A stretch of DNA of 64,000 nucleotides from Muribaculaceae bacterium Isolate-036 (Harlan). Lineage in GTDB: Bacteria; Bacteroidota; Bacteroidia; Bacteroidales; Muribaculaceae. The stretch covers positions 46,265 to 110,264 of the forward strand of contig RIAY01000011.1 of the NCBI GenBank assembly GCA_003833075.1, written 5' to 3'. Of this stretch, positions 19,397 to 28,264 are shown in pieces (position 1 is the stretch's first letter; each line of letters opens with the position of its first letter). A model generated the notes under the pieces. It did no database searches. It was not told the origin of the DNA and saw only the letters and a program-made list of their open reading frames with translations. Both the position numbers and the translations under genes were made by a program.

Positions 19397-20272
19397 ATGA
19401 GACGCCACCCAAAATATCGCATAAGAATTGAAGACGAATCCAGACTTGAAAATCTGGCAGACATTTCACTTTCGCCCCTGTCTTTGCTGGCAGCGGCAGG
19501 GGCTGCGCTGCTCATTCTGATCATAATCGGAGGAGCCATAGTGATGGTGACTCCGCTGCGGACTTTACTCCCCGGCTACATGAAGCAGTCGGAGCGGTCT
19601 GCGACAGAAGACAACATCATGCGTCTCGACTCTATCCTCGGAATATATGAGCAGAACCAGAACTATCTCGACAATATACTTCTGGCTTTTGACACAGACA
19701 GAAAACCCATTGCAGATTCACTCATAATGACAGCAAACCTCAGGGAGATGTCGCCCGATTCCCTGCTGCCGCCCTCCCCGCTTGAACGCAAATTTGTAAA
19801 CACGATGGAGGAACGTGAGCGTTTCAACATATCTGTGCTCGCCCCTCTGGCTGCCGATGGAATGATGTTTTTTCCTGTGAGCGACAGCGGCATATTCTCT
19901 TCGGCTTCGCGCACTGAAGAAAAAGGATACGTGATAATGCCTGACGAAGAGGCGGTGAAGTGCGTTGCCGACGGTTCAATCCTCGCGTCTTACTATTCGG
20001 CATCCGGGAGCGGATATGTAATTATCATACAGCATGCCAAAGGATTCGTCACCCGCATAGCGCGTGTCGGTTCTCCTATGGTCTCTGCTGGAGACGCAGT
20101 GACCGGCGGTCAGGTTATCGCGTTAGGACCCTCTCCCGATGCAAAAGGCAAAAGATATGTGGAAGTGATGATGTGGCACAACGGACTGCCGCTAATCCCT
20201 TACGAATATATAGGAAACCCCGAATCCATGATAATCAAGGATGCCCCTTTCGAGGCACCGAGAGGACGGTGA
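19397..20272 (+). CDS. M23-like (LytM-type) membrane protein, probably catalytically inactive
   Basis: A 291-residue protein counted from ATG 19397; an in-frame start 102 bases upstream gives an extension unlike the family. One membrane segment (about 27-50) follows a short basic cytoplasmic part, then a periplasmic helical region. The C-terminal third has the beta-sandwich pattern of peptidase M23: GSGYVIIIQHAKGFVTRIARVG, a V..GDAVTGGQVIALG turn, and VEVMMWHNG. The HxxxD and HxH zinc ligands are not in place, so it probably acts as a regulator or scaffold of cell-wall hydrolases, like EnvC-type LytM proteins. It sits 35 bp before dxr. Confidence 0.7.
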   Translation: MRRHPKYRIRIEDESRLENLADISLSPLSLLAAAGAALLILIIIGGAIVMVTPLRTLLPGYMKQSERSATEDNIMRLDSILGIYEQNQNYLDNILLAFDTDRKPIADSLIMTANLREMSPDSLLPPSPLERKFVNTMEERERFNISVLAPLAADGMMFFPVSDSGIFSSASRTEEKGYVIMPDEEAVKCVADGSILASYYSASGSGYVIIIQHAKGFVTRIARVGSPMVSAGDAVTGGQVIALGPSPDAKGKRYVEVMMWHNGLPLIPYEYIGNPESMIIKDAPFEAPRGR

Positions 20273-20307
20273 CACCAGTCACCTCAGGATTCAAGATTCT
20301 TTTGATA

Positions 20308-21483
20308 ATGGACAACATAAAGAACATTGCGATATTAGGATCGACTGGTTCCATCGGAACCCAGACCCTTGACATAATCGAAGAGCATCCCGAAAAATTC
20401 CGCGCAACAGTGCTTACAGCAGCGCGCAACTGGGAACTGCTCGCCGCCCAGGCACGCAGGTTCAATCCTCTTCGCGTCGTGATTGCATGCGAGGAATTCC
20501 TGCCCAATCTCCGGGACGCCCTTGCCGGAACCTCCGTCCGGGTGGAGGGTGGCACCGCCGCCATAGAGGAAGCCGCCGCGATGCCGGAAGCCGACATCGT
20601 GGTCACGGCAATGGTGGGATACAGCGGACTCATACCTACCGTCAACGCGATAATGGCAGGCAAGACCATCGCACTTGCCAACAAGGAGACTCTTGTAGTG
20701 GCTGGAGAAGTAATCACATCGCTTCTCAAAGACTCGAATTCGAGAATAATACCTGTAGACAGCGAACACTCCGCTATATTCCAGTGTCTCACAGGTGAGA
20801 ACAGCGAAAACATATCCAAAATAATCCTCACGGCAAGCGGAGGTCCCTTCCGCAACAAGACCATGCGGGAGCTGGAATCTGTGACTGTAGACGACGCGCT
20901 GAACCATCCCAACTGGGACATGGGCGCCAAAGTCACGATAGACTCAGCCTCGATGATGAACAAAGGTTTTGAGATGATCGAGGCACGCTGGCTTTTCGAC
21001 TGTCCTCCGGAGAAGATAGAAATCGCAGTTCACCCGCAATCCATAGTCCACTCGATGGTGGAATTTATAGACGGCTCAGTCAAGGCTCAGCTCGGAGTTC
21101 CCGACATGCACCTCCCCATCCGCTATGCCTTGAGCTATCCTGACAGGCTTACGAGCAAACGACCGCCTCTGACTCTTGGAGCATATGCATCGCTGACATT
21201 CGAAGCTCCCGACCGAAAGCGGTTCCCGCTTCTACAGTATGCGTTCGACGCTATCGAGAAAGGGGGTAACATGCCCTGCATCCTCAATGCTGCCAACGAG
21301 ATTGCCGTAGCGGCATTCCTCCGCAGAGAAATAGGTTTCATGGACATGCCGAGACTTGTGGACCGCGTGATGCAGCGGACACAATGGATTCCCGACATAA
21401 CCCTGCCGGATCTTGTAGAGAGCAACACAGAGGCGCGCAGACATGCTGAGGAGATACTTGCCTCATTCAGGACAACGATATGA
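20308..21483 (+). CDS. dxr: 1-deoxy-D-xylulose-5-phosphate reductoisomerase
   Basis: The second enzyme of the MEP isoprenoid pathway, 391 residues from ATG 20308; the frame is open far upstream, but that part only shadows the preceding gene. The N-terminal NADPH site is GSTGSIGTQ, metal and substrate residues lie in VDSEHSA and in DSASMMNKGFE, and the HPQSIVHSMVE segment is diagnostic. Length is normal. The dxr-rseP order with an rRNA methyltransferase downstream suggests a housekeeping operon. Confidence 0.95.
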   Translation: MDNIKNIAILGSTGSIGTQTLDIIEEHPEKFRATVLTAARNWELLAAQARRFNPLRVVIACEEFLPNLRDALAGTSVRVEGGTAAIEEAAAMPEADIVVTAMVGYSGLIPTVNAIMAGKTIALANKETLVVAGEVITSLLKDSNSRIIPVDSEHSAIFQCLTGENSENISKIILTASGGPFRNKTMRELESVTVDDALNHPNWDMGAKVTIDSASMMNKGFEMIEARWLFDCPPEKIEIAVHPQSIVHSMVEFIDGSVKAQLGVPDMHLPIRYALSYPDRLTSKRPPLTLGAYASLTFEAPDRKRFPLLQYAFDAIEKGGNMPCILNAANEIAVAAFLRREIGFMDMPRLVDRVMQRTQWIPDITLPDLVESNTEARRHAEEILASFRTTI

Positions 21484-21552
21484 CCGCTGGTCTCCGCAAA
21501 TCATTTCATTCGTTAAACTTCATTTTTAATTCAAGACTAAAACTACAGAAAA

Positions 21553-23004
21553 TTGGATACTTTTCTTATAAAAGCGGCACAGCTTATTCTCGCGTTCGCC
21601 ATTCTTGTAATCATACATGAATTCGGTCATTTTTTCTTCGCCCGCATATTCGGGGTGAAAGTGGAAAAATTCTATATCTTTTTCGATCCCTGGATTGAAC
21701 TTTTCAAATGGAAGCCAAAGAAATATTTCGGCGGATTTGGGAAAACAAAAAACATCGGGAATGACAACACCGACGGGGAATCTGCCGAACCGGTGAAGAA
21801 AAAGAGGAAAAAATCATTCTGGGGAGATACGGAATATGGTATAGGCTGGCTGCCTCTCGGCGGATATTGCAAAATCGCCGGCATGATCGATGAGTCGATG
21901 GATACCGAACAGATGAAAAAACCGGCGCAGGAATGGGAGTTCCGTTCAAAACCGGCATGGCAGCGACTCCTTATAATGATTGCAGGGGTGCTGTTCAATT
22001 TCCTGCTCGCAATCCTGATTTACGCCGGACTCGTTTATGCCACCGGCGAGAAATATGTTCCGGTGCAGGAGGCAAAAATGGGATTCTCCTATTCCGGCGA
22101 GGCAAGAAAAATAGGTTTCCATAACGGAGACATACCGTTGGCAGCCGACGGCGAAGAACTGGAAAATCCGGTAGAGGCACGCATAAAGATGGTTCAGGCA
22201 AAGAAGGTGACTGTGCTCCGCGACGGCAAAGACACGGTAAGCATCTCCATTCCGGAGAAATTCATCTTCTCTCTCGACGAAGAGGCTAAAAGCGACACTG
22301 CTTCGGTCAACTTCTTCACATACCGCTTCCCCACTCGCATCACTCAGGTGATGCCGGGTGAAGGAGCTGCCAAAGCGGGGATAGAACCGGGTGACGAAAT
22401 CATCGCCATAGGAGAAGTGAAGACACCTTCGCTCGACGAGTTTTTCCGAACACTTCCCGGTCATGACAACCAGACTGTGGATCTCACGATTCTGCGCCGC
22501 GCAGGAGAAACGACCGACACAATTGTGAAACAGGTAAAGCTGTCGGAAAACTCCAAGATGGGAGTAGGACTCGAAGTCAACCCGGCGGCATTCTTCAAGA
22601 CCAAAGAGATCCGCTACAACATTTTCCAGTCTATTCCCCGCGGAATCGAGATGGGAACCGACAAGCTCACCTCTTATGCCAAGTCTATGAAAATGGTCTT
22701 CACCAAAGAGGGAGCCAACAGCATAGGCGGTTTCGGATCGATAGGCTCCATCTTCCCGGAAAAATGGGACTGGATCGCATTCTGGAACATAGCGGCATTC
22801 CTCTCTGTGGCTCTTGCGTTCATGAACATCCTTCCGATTCCGGCTCTTGACGGCGGACACGTGATGTTCCTCATCTATGAAGTGATTTTCCGCAGACCTC
22901 CGAGCGAGAAATTCATGGAACGCGCCCAACTTGTAGGCATGACACTTCTCATTCTCCTGCTTATATACGCTAACGGCATGGATATCGTAAGGCTTTTCAA
23001 ATAG
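21553..23004 (+). CDS. rseP: RIP metalloprotease RseP (site-2 protease)
   Basis: An intramembrane zinc protease of 483 residues. The start codon is TTG at 21553: family members begin with the same M-(D/E)-TFLIKA pattern and no in-frame ATG fits. The zinc motif HEFGH is at residues 22-26 in the first membrane helix, a PDZ-like domain lies in the middle (about 250-330), and the third ligand is in the LDGGH motif near the C-terminus. It should cleave anti-sigma factors or signal peptides in the inner membrane. The stop is TAG. Confidence 0.93.
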   Translation: MDTFLIKAAQLILAFAILVIIHEFGHFFFARIFGVKVEKFYIFFDPWIELFKWKPKKYFGGFGKTKNIGNDNTDGESAEPVKKKRKKSFWGDTEYGIGWLPLGGYCKIAGMIDESMDTEQMKKPAQEWEFRSKPAWQRLLIMIAGVLFNFLLAILIYAGLVYATGEKYVPVQEAKMGFSYSGEARKIGFHNGDIPLAADGEELENPVEARIKMVQAKKVTVLRDGKDTVSISIPEKFIFSLDEEAKSDTASVNFFTYRFPTRITQVMPGEGAAKAGIEPGDEIIAIGEVKTPSLDEFFRTLPGHDNQTVDLTILRRAGETTDTIVKQVKLSENSKMGVGLEVNPAAFFKTKEIRYNIFQSIPRGIEMGTDKLTSYAKSMKMVFTKEGANSIGGFGSIGSIFPEKWDWIAFWNIAAFLSVALAFMNILPIPALDGGHVMFLIYEVIFRRPPSEKFMERAQLVGMTLLILLLIYANGMDIVRLFK

Positions 23005-23049
23005 ACAGTCTGCATCCGATAACCAATCATTCATACAGAACAAATAATA

Positions 23050-24231
23050 ATGAAAAAAGAAATAAGATTGAAATCTGGCAAAGAGGAGTCTCTCCTCCGC
23101 CATCATCCCTGGGTGTTTTCAGGAGCCATAGCCTCGCTGCCTCAGAATCTTGAAGAGGGTGACGAGGTGTGTGTCTCTGATTCCAGAGGGAACATTCTCG
23201 GCGCCGGTCATTATCAGATCGGAAGCATAGCCGTGAGGATTCTCGAATTCGGCGTTGACACCATTTCCGATGATTTCTTCATAAGGCGTCTGTCATCGGC
23301 GTTCGCGCTTCGCCGCACTCTCGGTCTGATCCGCGAAGACAACACCTGTTTCCGCCTCGTGCACGGGGAGGGAGACTTCCTTCCGGGACTGGTCATCGAC
23401 ATATATGGCGACACTGCCGTAATGCAGGCGCATTCTCCCGGAATGCATTTCGCACGTCACAAGATAGCGGAGGCACTCACCATGCTCCCTGACGCAAAAA
23501 TCCGAAACGTATATTACAAAAGCGACACCACACTCCCCTACAAGGCGCATCTTGACCCCGACAACGAATATCTTGTCGGCAACTACGACGGCAACATAGC
23601 CATAGAGAATGGTCTTCAGTTCAACATCGACTGGCTCAAAGGACAGAAAACAGGTTTCTTCGTAGACCAGCGCGAGAACCGCAAACTTCTTGAAAGCTAT
23701 GCAAAAGGAAGACGGGTGCTCAACATGTTCTGCTACACGGGAGGTTTCTCGGTATACGCCATGCGCGGTGGCGCCATAAGCGTGGACTCAGTGGATTCCT
23801 CATCAAAGGCTGTGGCTCTCACCGATGCCAACATAGGTCTGAACTTCCCCGGTGACGAACGTCACCACACGCACGATGTCGATGCATTCAAGTTTCTCTC
23901 GGACATGGAGAGCGACAAATATGACCTCATCATACTTGACCCGCCGGCTTTCGCAAAACATCGCGGAGCGATAAAGAACGGACTGATAGGATACCGCAAG
24001 CTCAATGCCCGCGCCTTCGAGAAAATCAAGAGCGGCGGAGTACTTTTCACATTCTCCTGCTCACAGGCGATTACCAAAGACATGTTCCGCATGGCTGTCT
24101 TCACGGCAGCCGCCAAATCGGGGCGCAAAGTGCGCATACTCCACCAGCTGACCCAGCCTGCCGACCATCCGGTTGACATCTCACACCCGGAGGGTGAATA
24201 TCTGAAAGGGCTGGTGCTTTACGTGGAGTAA
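23050..24231 (+). CDS. rlmI: RlmI/RlmK-type class I SAM-dependent rRNA methyltransferase
   Basis: A 393-residue enzyme of the RlmI family that places a 5-methyl group on a cytidine of 23S rRNA. It has an N-terminal PUA domain (residues 1-80, with HHPWVFSGAI), a central EEHD-like region, and a Rossmann methyltransferase domain with VLNMFCYTGGFSVYA (SAM site), LDPPAF, and the catalytic cysteine in FSCSQ. Length is normal. It is 45 bp after rseP on the same strand. The exact target base is inferred from the family. Confidence 0.85.
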   Translation: MKKEIRLKSGKEESLLRHHPWVFSGAIASLPQNLEEGDEVCVSDSRGNILGAGHYQIGSIAVRILEFGVDTISDDFFIRRLSSAFALRRTLGLIREDNTCFRLVHGEGDFLPGLVIDIYGDTAVMQAHSPGMHFARHKIAEALTMLPDAKIRNVYYKSDTTLPYKAHLDPDNEYLVGNYDGNIAIENGLQFNIDWLKGQKTGFFVDQRENRKLLESYAKGRRVLNMFCYTGGFSVYAMRGGAISVDSVDSSSKAVALTDANIGLNFPGDERHHTHDVDAFKFLSDMESDKYDLIILDPPAFAKHRGAIKNGLIGYRKLNARAFEKIKSGGVLFTFSCSQAITKDMFRMAVFTAAAKSGRKVRILHQLTQPADHPVDISHPEGEYLKGLVLYVE

Positions 24232-24295
24232 AAAAAAGAACAGATACACGAACATCCTCCTCATCCGATACAACGGACTTAACCTACATTATAAA

Positions 24296-26374
24296 ATGAA
24301 AAAAATACTTCCTTCATTAATGATCGCTACCATGGCAACAACTGGTGCGAACGCGGTGGAAAACAAGGATTTCAATTTCCATGTAGACCGCTTTGCCGAT
24401 ATCGAGGTGCTCCGCTATGAAGTGCCTGAGTATTCACGTCTGTCGCTTGACCAGAAAAAGATGCTCTACTATCTGTCGCAGGCAGCGCAGATGGGACGCG
24501 ACATCATCTGGGACCAGAACGGCCGTTACAACCTCCAGATACGTCAGCTTCTGGAGAAGATATATACAAAATACGACGGCGACAGGAACTCCAAAGACTT
24601 CAAGGCGTTTGAGAAATATCTCAAGCAGGTATGGTTCGGCAACGGAATACATCACCATTATTCCACCGACAAGTTCCAGCCAGAGTTCTCGCAGGCTTTC
24701 TTCGAGGAGCAGGTTGGCAAACTCGGCAATTGCTGTCTACCGCTGCAACCGGGGCAGACTCGCGAGCAGATGATGAGCGTGCTTGTACCTGTAATCTTCG
24801 ATCCGTCGGTCATGGCGAAGCGCGTTAATCAGGACGGTACGCAGGATGTCATCGCCACATCCGCCAACAATCTTTATGGCGACGGCGTGACTCAGGCAGA
24901 GGTGGAGGCTTATTACAATTCCATAAAGAAAGCCGATGACCCCACTCCGATTTCCTACGGACTCAACTCTCGTGTTGTGAAGGAGAACGGCAAAATCAAG
25001 GAACAGCATTACAGTCTGAACGGTGTGTATGGACCGGCTATCTCCCAGATCATCTACTGGCTCGACATGGCAAAGAACGTAGCCGAGAATGACGCGCAGA
25101 AGGCTTATATAACCAAACTCATCGACTATTACATCACCGGTGACCTCCGTCTTTTCGATGAATATTCGATTCTCTGGGCAGAGGATACAAAATCGGACAT
25201 CGACTTTGTCAACGGTTTCATCGAGAGCTACGGCGATCCTCTTGGCATGACGGGGGCATGGGAGTCTTATGTAAACTTCCGCAACGGCAAGTCTTCCGCC
25301 CGCACAGAGACAATATCCTCCAACGCGCAATGGTTCGAAGACAACTCTCCTGTGGACAAACGCTTCAAAAAAGACAAGGTGAAAGGCGTTTCGGCAAAGG
25401 TCATCACGGCGGCGATGCTTGCCGGCGACGCTTTCCCGGCTACCGCGATCGGTATCAATCTCCCGAACTCCAACTGGATCCGTGCACAGCATGGCTCCAA
25501 ATCCGTGACTCTGGAGAATATCACCGAGGCTTATGAAATGGCATCTCACGGCAATGGCTTCAACGAGGAGTTCGTAATCGACGCTCCGACACGCAAGATA
25601 ATGGAAGATTATCTCTATATCACGGATATGCTCCACACCGATCTTCACGAATGTCTCGGTCACGCTTCCGGACAGCTCCTCCCCGGTGTCGACCCCGATG
25701 CGCTCAAGGAACACGGCTCCACTCTCGAGGAAGCCCGCGCCGACCTTTTCGCCCTCTATTATCTCGCGGATCCCAAGCTTATTGAACTCGGAATACTCGA
25801 CAATCCCGAAGCCTACAAGGCAGAATATTACAAATACCTTCTCAACGGACTCATGACCCAGCTCAACCGCATCGAGCCTGGCAAGGACGTGGAGGAGGCG
25901 CACATGCGCAACCGCCAGCTCATAGCACGCTGGATTCTGGAAAACGGCAGAAAGAAAGGGAAAGGCGGCAAAGATGTCGTGGAGCTCACGAAAAAGGGAG
26001 GCAAGACATTTGTAAAGGTCAATGACTATCCCAGGATGCGCGAACTCATCGGCACGCTTCTCGCCGAAGTTCAGCGCATAAAGAGCGAAGGCGACTACAA
26101 AGGAGGCAACGAGCTCGTGCAGAAGTATGCTGTCAAGGTAGACCCGAAACTTCACAAAGAGGTTCTCTCGCGCTATTCGAAACTCGATATTCCTCCATAC
26201 AGAGGCTTCATCAATCCTGTATACACTCCGGTAGTTAACAAATCAGGAGAAATCACGGACATAGAGATTTCCTATCCCGAGAACTACGTAGAGCAGATGT
26301 TGCGTCTCAGCCGCGAATATTCTCCGCTCACCGGTAAATGCGGAAACACTGCAAAAGTCTGCAGCGCGAAATAA
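24296..26374 (+). CDS. Dipeptidyl peptidase III (M49), exported
   Basis: A 692-residue zinc exopeptidase that removes dipeptides from peptide N-termini. The hallmark HEXXGH is HECLGH (H451-H456) and the third ligand lies in EEARAD (E478/E479), so the active site is intact. A short signal peptide of about 20 residues (ATTGANA) indicates periplasmic location, as in Bacteroides homologues. The length agrees with the family. It is followed 27 bp later by the AlkD-like gene. Confidence 0.9.
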   Translation: MKKILPSLMIATMATTGANAVENKDFNFHVDRFADIEVLRYEVPEYSRLSLDQKKMLYYLSQAAQMGRDIIWDQNGRYNLQIRQLLEKIYTKYDGDRNSKDFKAFEKYLKQVWFGNGIHHHYSTDKFQPEFSQAFFEEQVGKLGNCCLPLQPGQTREQMMSVLVPVIFDPSVMAKRVNQDGTQDVIATSANNLYGDGVTQAEVEAYYNSIKKADDPTPISYGLNSRVVKENGKIKEQHYSLNGVYGPAISQIIYWLDMAKNVAENDAQKAYITKLIDYYITGDLRLFDEYSILWAEDTKSDIDFVNGFIESYGDPLGMTGAWESYVNFRNGKSSARTETISSNAQWFEDNSPVDKRFKKDKVKGVSAKVITAAMLAGDAFPATAIGINLPNSNWIRAQHGSKSVTLENITEAYEMASHGNGFNEEFVIDAPTRKIMEDYLYITDMLHTDLHECLGHASGQLLPGVDPDALKEHGSTLEEARADLFALYYLADPKLIELGILDNPEAYKAEYYKYLLNGLMTQLNRIEPGKDVEEAHMRNRQLIARWILENGRKKGKGGKDVVELTKKGGKTFVKVNDYPRMRELIGTLLAEVQRIKSEGDYKGGNELVQKYAVKVDPKLHKEVLSRYSKLDIPPYRGFINPVYTPVVNKSGEITDIEISYPENYVEQMLRLSREYSPLTGKCGNTAKVCSAK

Positions 26375-26401
26375 AGCAGTAACCGAGAAGAATGGAGTAA
26401 T

Positions 26402-26815
26402 ATGGACCTTCAGTCAATAAAAAAGGATTTTTTCGTTTTCCGCAACGGTATCGTAGCCGATACCTTGCGGAAAGCGGGAATGCCACACAAGGTGATTTTC
26501 GGTCTGCAGATTCCGCAGATCGCTGCAATCGCAAAAGCTCTCACCCCCTCTTCCGAACTGGCGGAAGCCTTATGGAACGACAGTGAAGTCCGCGAATCGC
26601 GCATTCTTGCCACATATCTTTTTCCTGTCGACGAAATGTCTCTGGAAAAGGCAATCTGGCTTCTTGGCTCTGTCAGAACCCAGGAAGAGAGCGACATGCT
26701 TGCATTCCGTCTGCTCAAGCGACTCCATTTCGCCAGTGAAATCCTAAAAGAAGCAGAAAAAGACCCGGAGATTCCGGAGTATGCAGTGGCTTCCCTAAGA
26801 AATCATCTGTCATAA
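26402..26815 (+). CDS. Short AlkD-like HEAT-repeat protein
   Basis: A 137-residue protein resembling the DNA alkylation repair (AlkD/AlkC-like) HEAT-repeat family: alternating amphipathic helices with GLQIPQIAAIAKAL, LWNDSEVRESRILATYLF and AIWLLGSVRTQEESDML. Full AlkD enzymes exceed 200 residues, so this is a shortened form lacking later repeats. Whether it removes alkylated bases is uncertain. An intrinsic terminator (26845-26870) follows. Confidence 0.6.
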   Translation: MDLQSIKKDFFVFRNGIVADTLRKAGMPHKVIFGLQIPQIAAIAKALTPSSELAEALWNDSEVRESRILATYLFPVDEMSLEKAIWLLGSVRTQEESDMLAFRLLKRLHFASEILKEAEKDPEIPEYAVASLRNHLS

Positions 26816-26844
26816 CCAAAACAGTTCACTCTTCGTTATATATA

Positions 26845-26870
26845 ATGGGACGCTCTCGGACGCGTCCCAT
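26845..26870 (+). terminator. Terminator after the AlkD-like gene
   Basis: A nine-bp stem ATGGGACGC/GCGTCCCAT with an 8-nt loop, followed by TTCTC. It separates the DPP III/AlkD pair from the zinc GTPase gene. Confidence 0.65.
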
Positions 26871-26887
26871 TTCTCAATAGATTTATC

Positions 26888-28156
26888 ATGAAAGAAAGCA
26901 ATGAAATACCGGTTCTGTTACTTACCGGTTATCTTGGCAGTGGCAAAACCACACTGCTCAACCACATTCTCACAAACGAACGCGGCATACGTTTCGCAGT
27001 TATCGTAAACGACATAGGCGAAGTCAACATCGACGCCGACCTTATCCAGAAAGGGGGTATCGTGGGACAGGATGATTCAGGAGACCTCGTCGCCCTCCAG
27101 AACGGCTGCATATGCTGCACGCTACGCACCGACCTTATCAGACAGATATCAGACCTCATAGAATCGGCACGGTTCGACTATATAGTCATCGAGGCAAGCG
27201 GCGTGTGCGAGCCTGCGCCCATCGCCCAGACCATATGCTCGATGGAACAGATGGTGAATCCGGCACGCACAGACATCATCCGTCCACGCATGGACGCCAT
27301 CGTAACAGTAGTAGACGCACTACGCATGAAAAGTGAATTCGGGTGCGGAGAGAACCTCGACAAAGAGAGAATCGAAGAAGAAGACATAGAGAATCTGATA
27401 ATCGAACAGATTGAATTCTGCAACATTATCCTTCTGAACAAGATCTCGGAGGTCACACAAGATGAGGCGGCCCATATAAAAGCAGTAATACGCGCGCTAC
27501 AGCCCAAGGCAAGAATTATGGAATGCGATTATTGCGATGTGAACCTCAGTGAAATCATCGACACACGTATGTTTGATTTCGAGGATGTGGCGACATCCGC
27601 CACCTGGGTCGAGAAAATCGAGAAACCCGCAGAAGAACAGGAACACCATCATCATCACGACCATCATAATCATGAACATGGACATGAACATGAACATGAA
27701 CATGAGCATGAATGCTGTGGCCATGATGAGGGACATTGTGACTGCGGTCATCATCACCACCATCACGGTGATGGAGAAGCCGAGGAATACGGCATCGGCA
27801 CATTCGTATATTTCCGCCGCCGTCCTTTCAACTTCGAGAAGTTTGACCGCTTCGTGAATCTCGACTGGCCGGCAAACGTGATCCGCACAAAGGGAGTGCT
27901 TTATTTCAGCCACAACCGCGACATGTCCCTGCTTTTCGAGCAGGCGGGCATACAGAAAAACCTCAAGGAAGCCGGCTACTGGTATGCCACAGCTCCGGAA
28001 GAGGAACTGACGGTGCTGATGGAGCGTGAGCCGGGACTCCGCCGCGACTGGGATGAAGAATACGGTGACCGTATGATCAAACTCGTATTCATCGGCAGAG
28101 ACCTCGACCGCACCGCCCTCGCTTCCGCCCTCGATGCCTGCCTCGAACCCCGCTGA
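26888..28156 (+). CDS. COG0523 (CobW/ZNG-like) metal-chaperone GTPase with His-rich insert
   Basis: A 422-residue G3E-family GTPase. Walker A is GYLGSGKTT near residue 16-24, the family metal motif CxCC is GCICC (about 75-79), and the C-terminal CobW_C domain starts after residue 300. Between them lies a His-rich stretch (about 252-298) built of HEH repeats plus CC and CDCGHH, a probable zinc store; its DNA is a short tandem repeat (27671-27714). The family delivers zinc to client metalloproteins under limitation. The client is unknown. Confidence 0.88.
   Translation: MKESNEIPVLLLTGYLGSGKTTLLNHILTNERGIRFAVIVNDIGEVNIDADLIQKGGIVGQDDSGDLVALQNGCICCTLRTDLIRQISDLIESARFDYIVIEASGVCEPAPIAQTICSMEQMVNPARTDIIRPRMDAIVTVVDALRMKSEFGCGENLDKERIEEEDIENLIIEQIEFCNIILLNKISEVTQDEAAHIKAVIRALQPKARIMECDYCDVNLSEIIDTRMFDFEDVATSATWVEKIEKPAEEQEHHHHHDHHNHEHGHEHEHEHEHECCGHDEGHCDCGHHHHHHGDGEAEEYGIGTFVYFRRRPFNFEKFDRFVNLDWPANVIRTKGVLYFSHNRDMSLLFEQAGIQKNLKEAGYWYATAPEEELTVLMEREPGLRRDWDEEYGDRMIKLVFIGRDLDRTALASALDACLEPR
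27671..27714 (+). repeat. CATGAA-type tandem repeat encoding the His-rich segment
   Basis: Seven imperfect hexamer units (CATGAA, CATGGA, CATGAG) within the COG0523 gene; each encodes His plus an acidic residue. Length change by slippage would alter the number of metal-binding histidines without shifting frame. Confidence 0.7.
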
Positions 28157-28186
28157 TACATTATAATACAGACATCAGGACAGATA

Positions 28187-28222
28187 CAGAGGTCAGCTGC
28201 AGCAATCTGCGGCTGACCTCTG
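28187..28222. terminator. Bidirectional terminator between the COG0523 gene and susD
   Basis: An 11-bp perfect stem CAGAGGTCAGC/GCTGACCTCTG around a 14-nt loop, placed between the two convergent genes. Confidence 0.75.
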
Positions 28223-28264
28223 TGCCTCTCATCAATCATTTGTCTACATCAACAAGAAGATAAA

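Noticed and set aside
19960..20307. Long N-terminal extension of the dxr frame
   Set aside because: It is a shadow of the M23-like gene in another frame; dxr starts at 20308 where the NADPH motif begins in the normal place.
27671..27714. CATGAA tandem repeat considered as a CRISPR-like or regulatory array
   Set aside because: It lies in frame inside the COG0523 GTPase and encodes a His-rich metal-binding stretch; there are no spacers.
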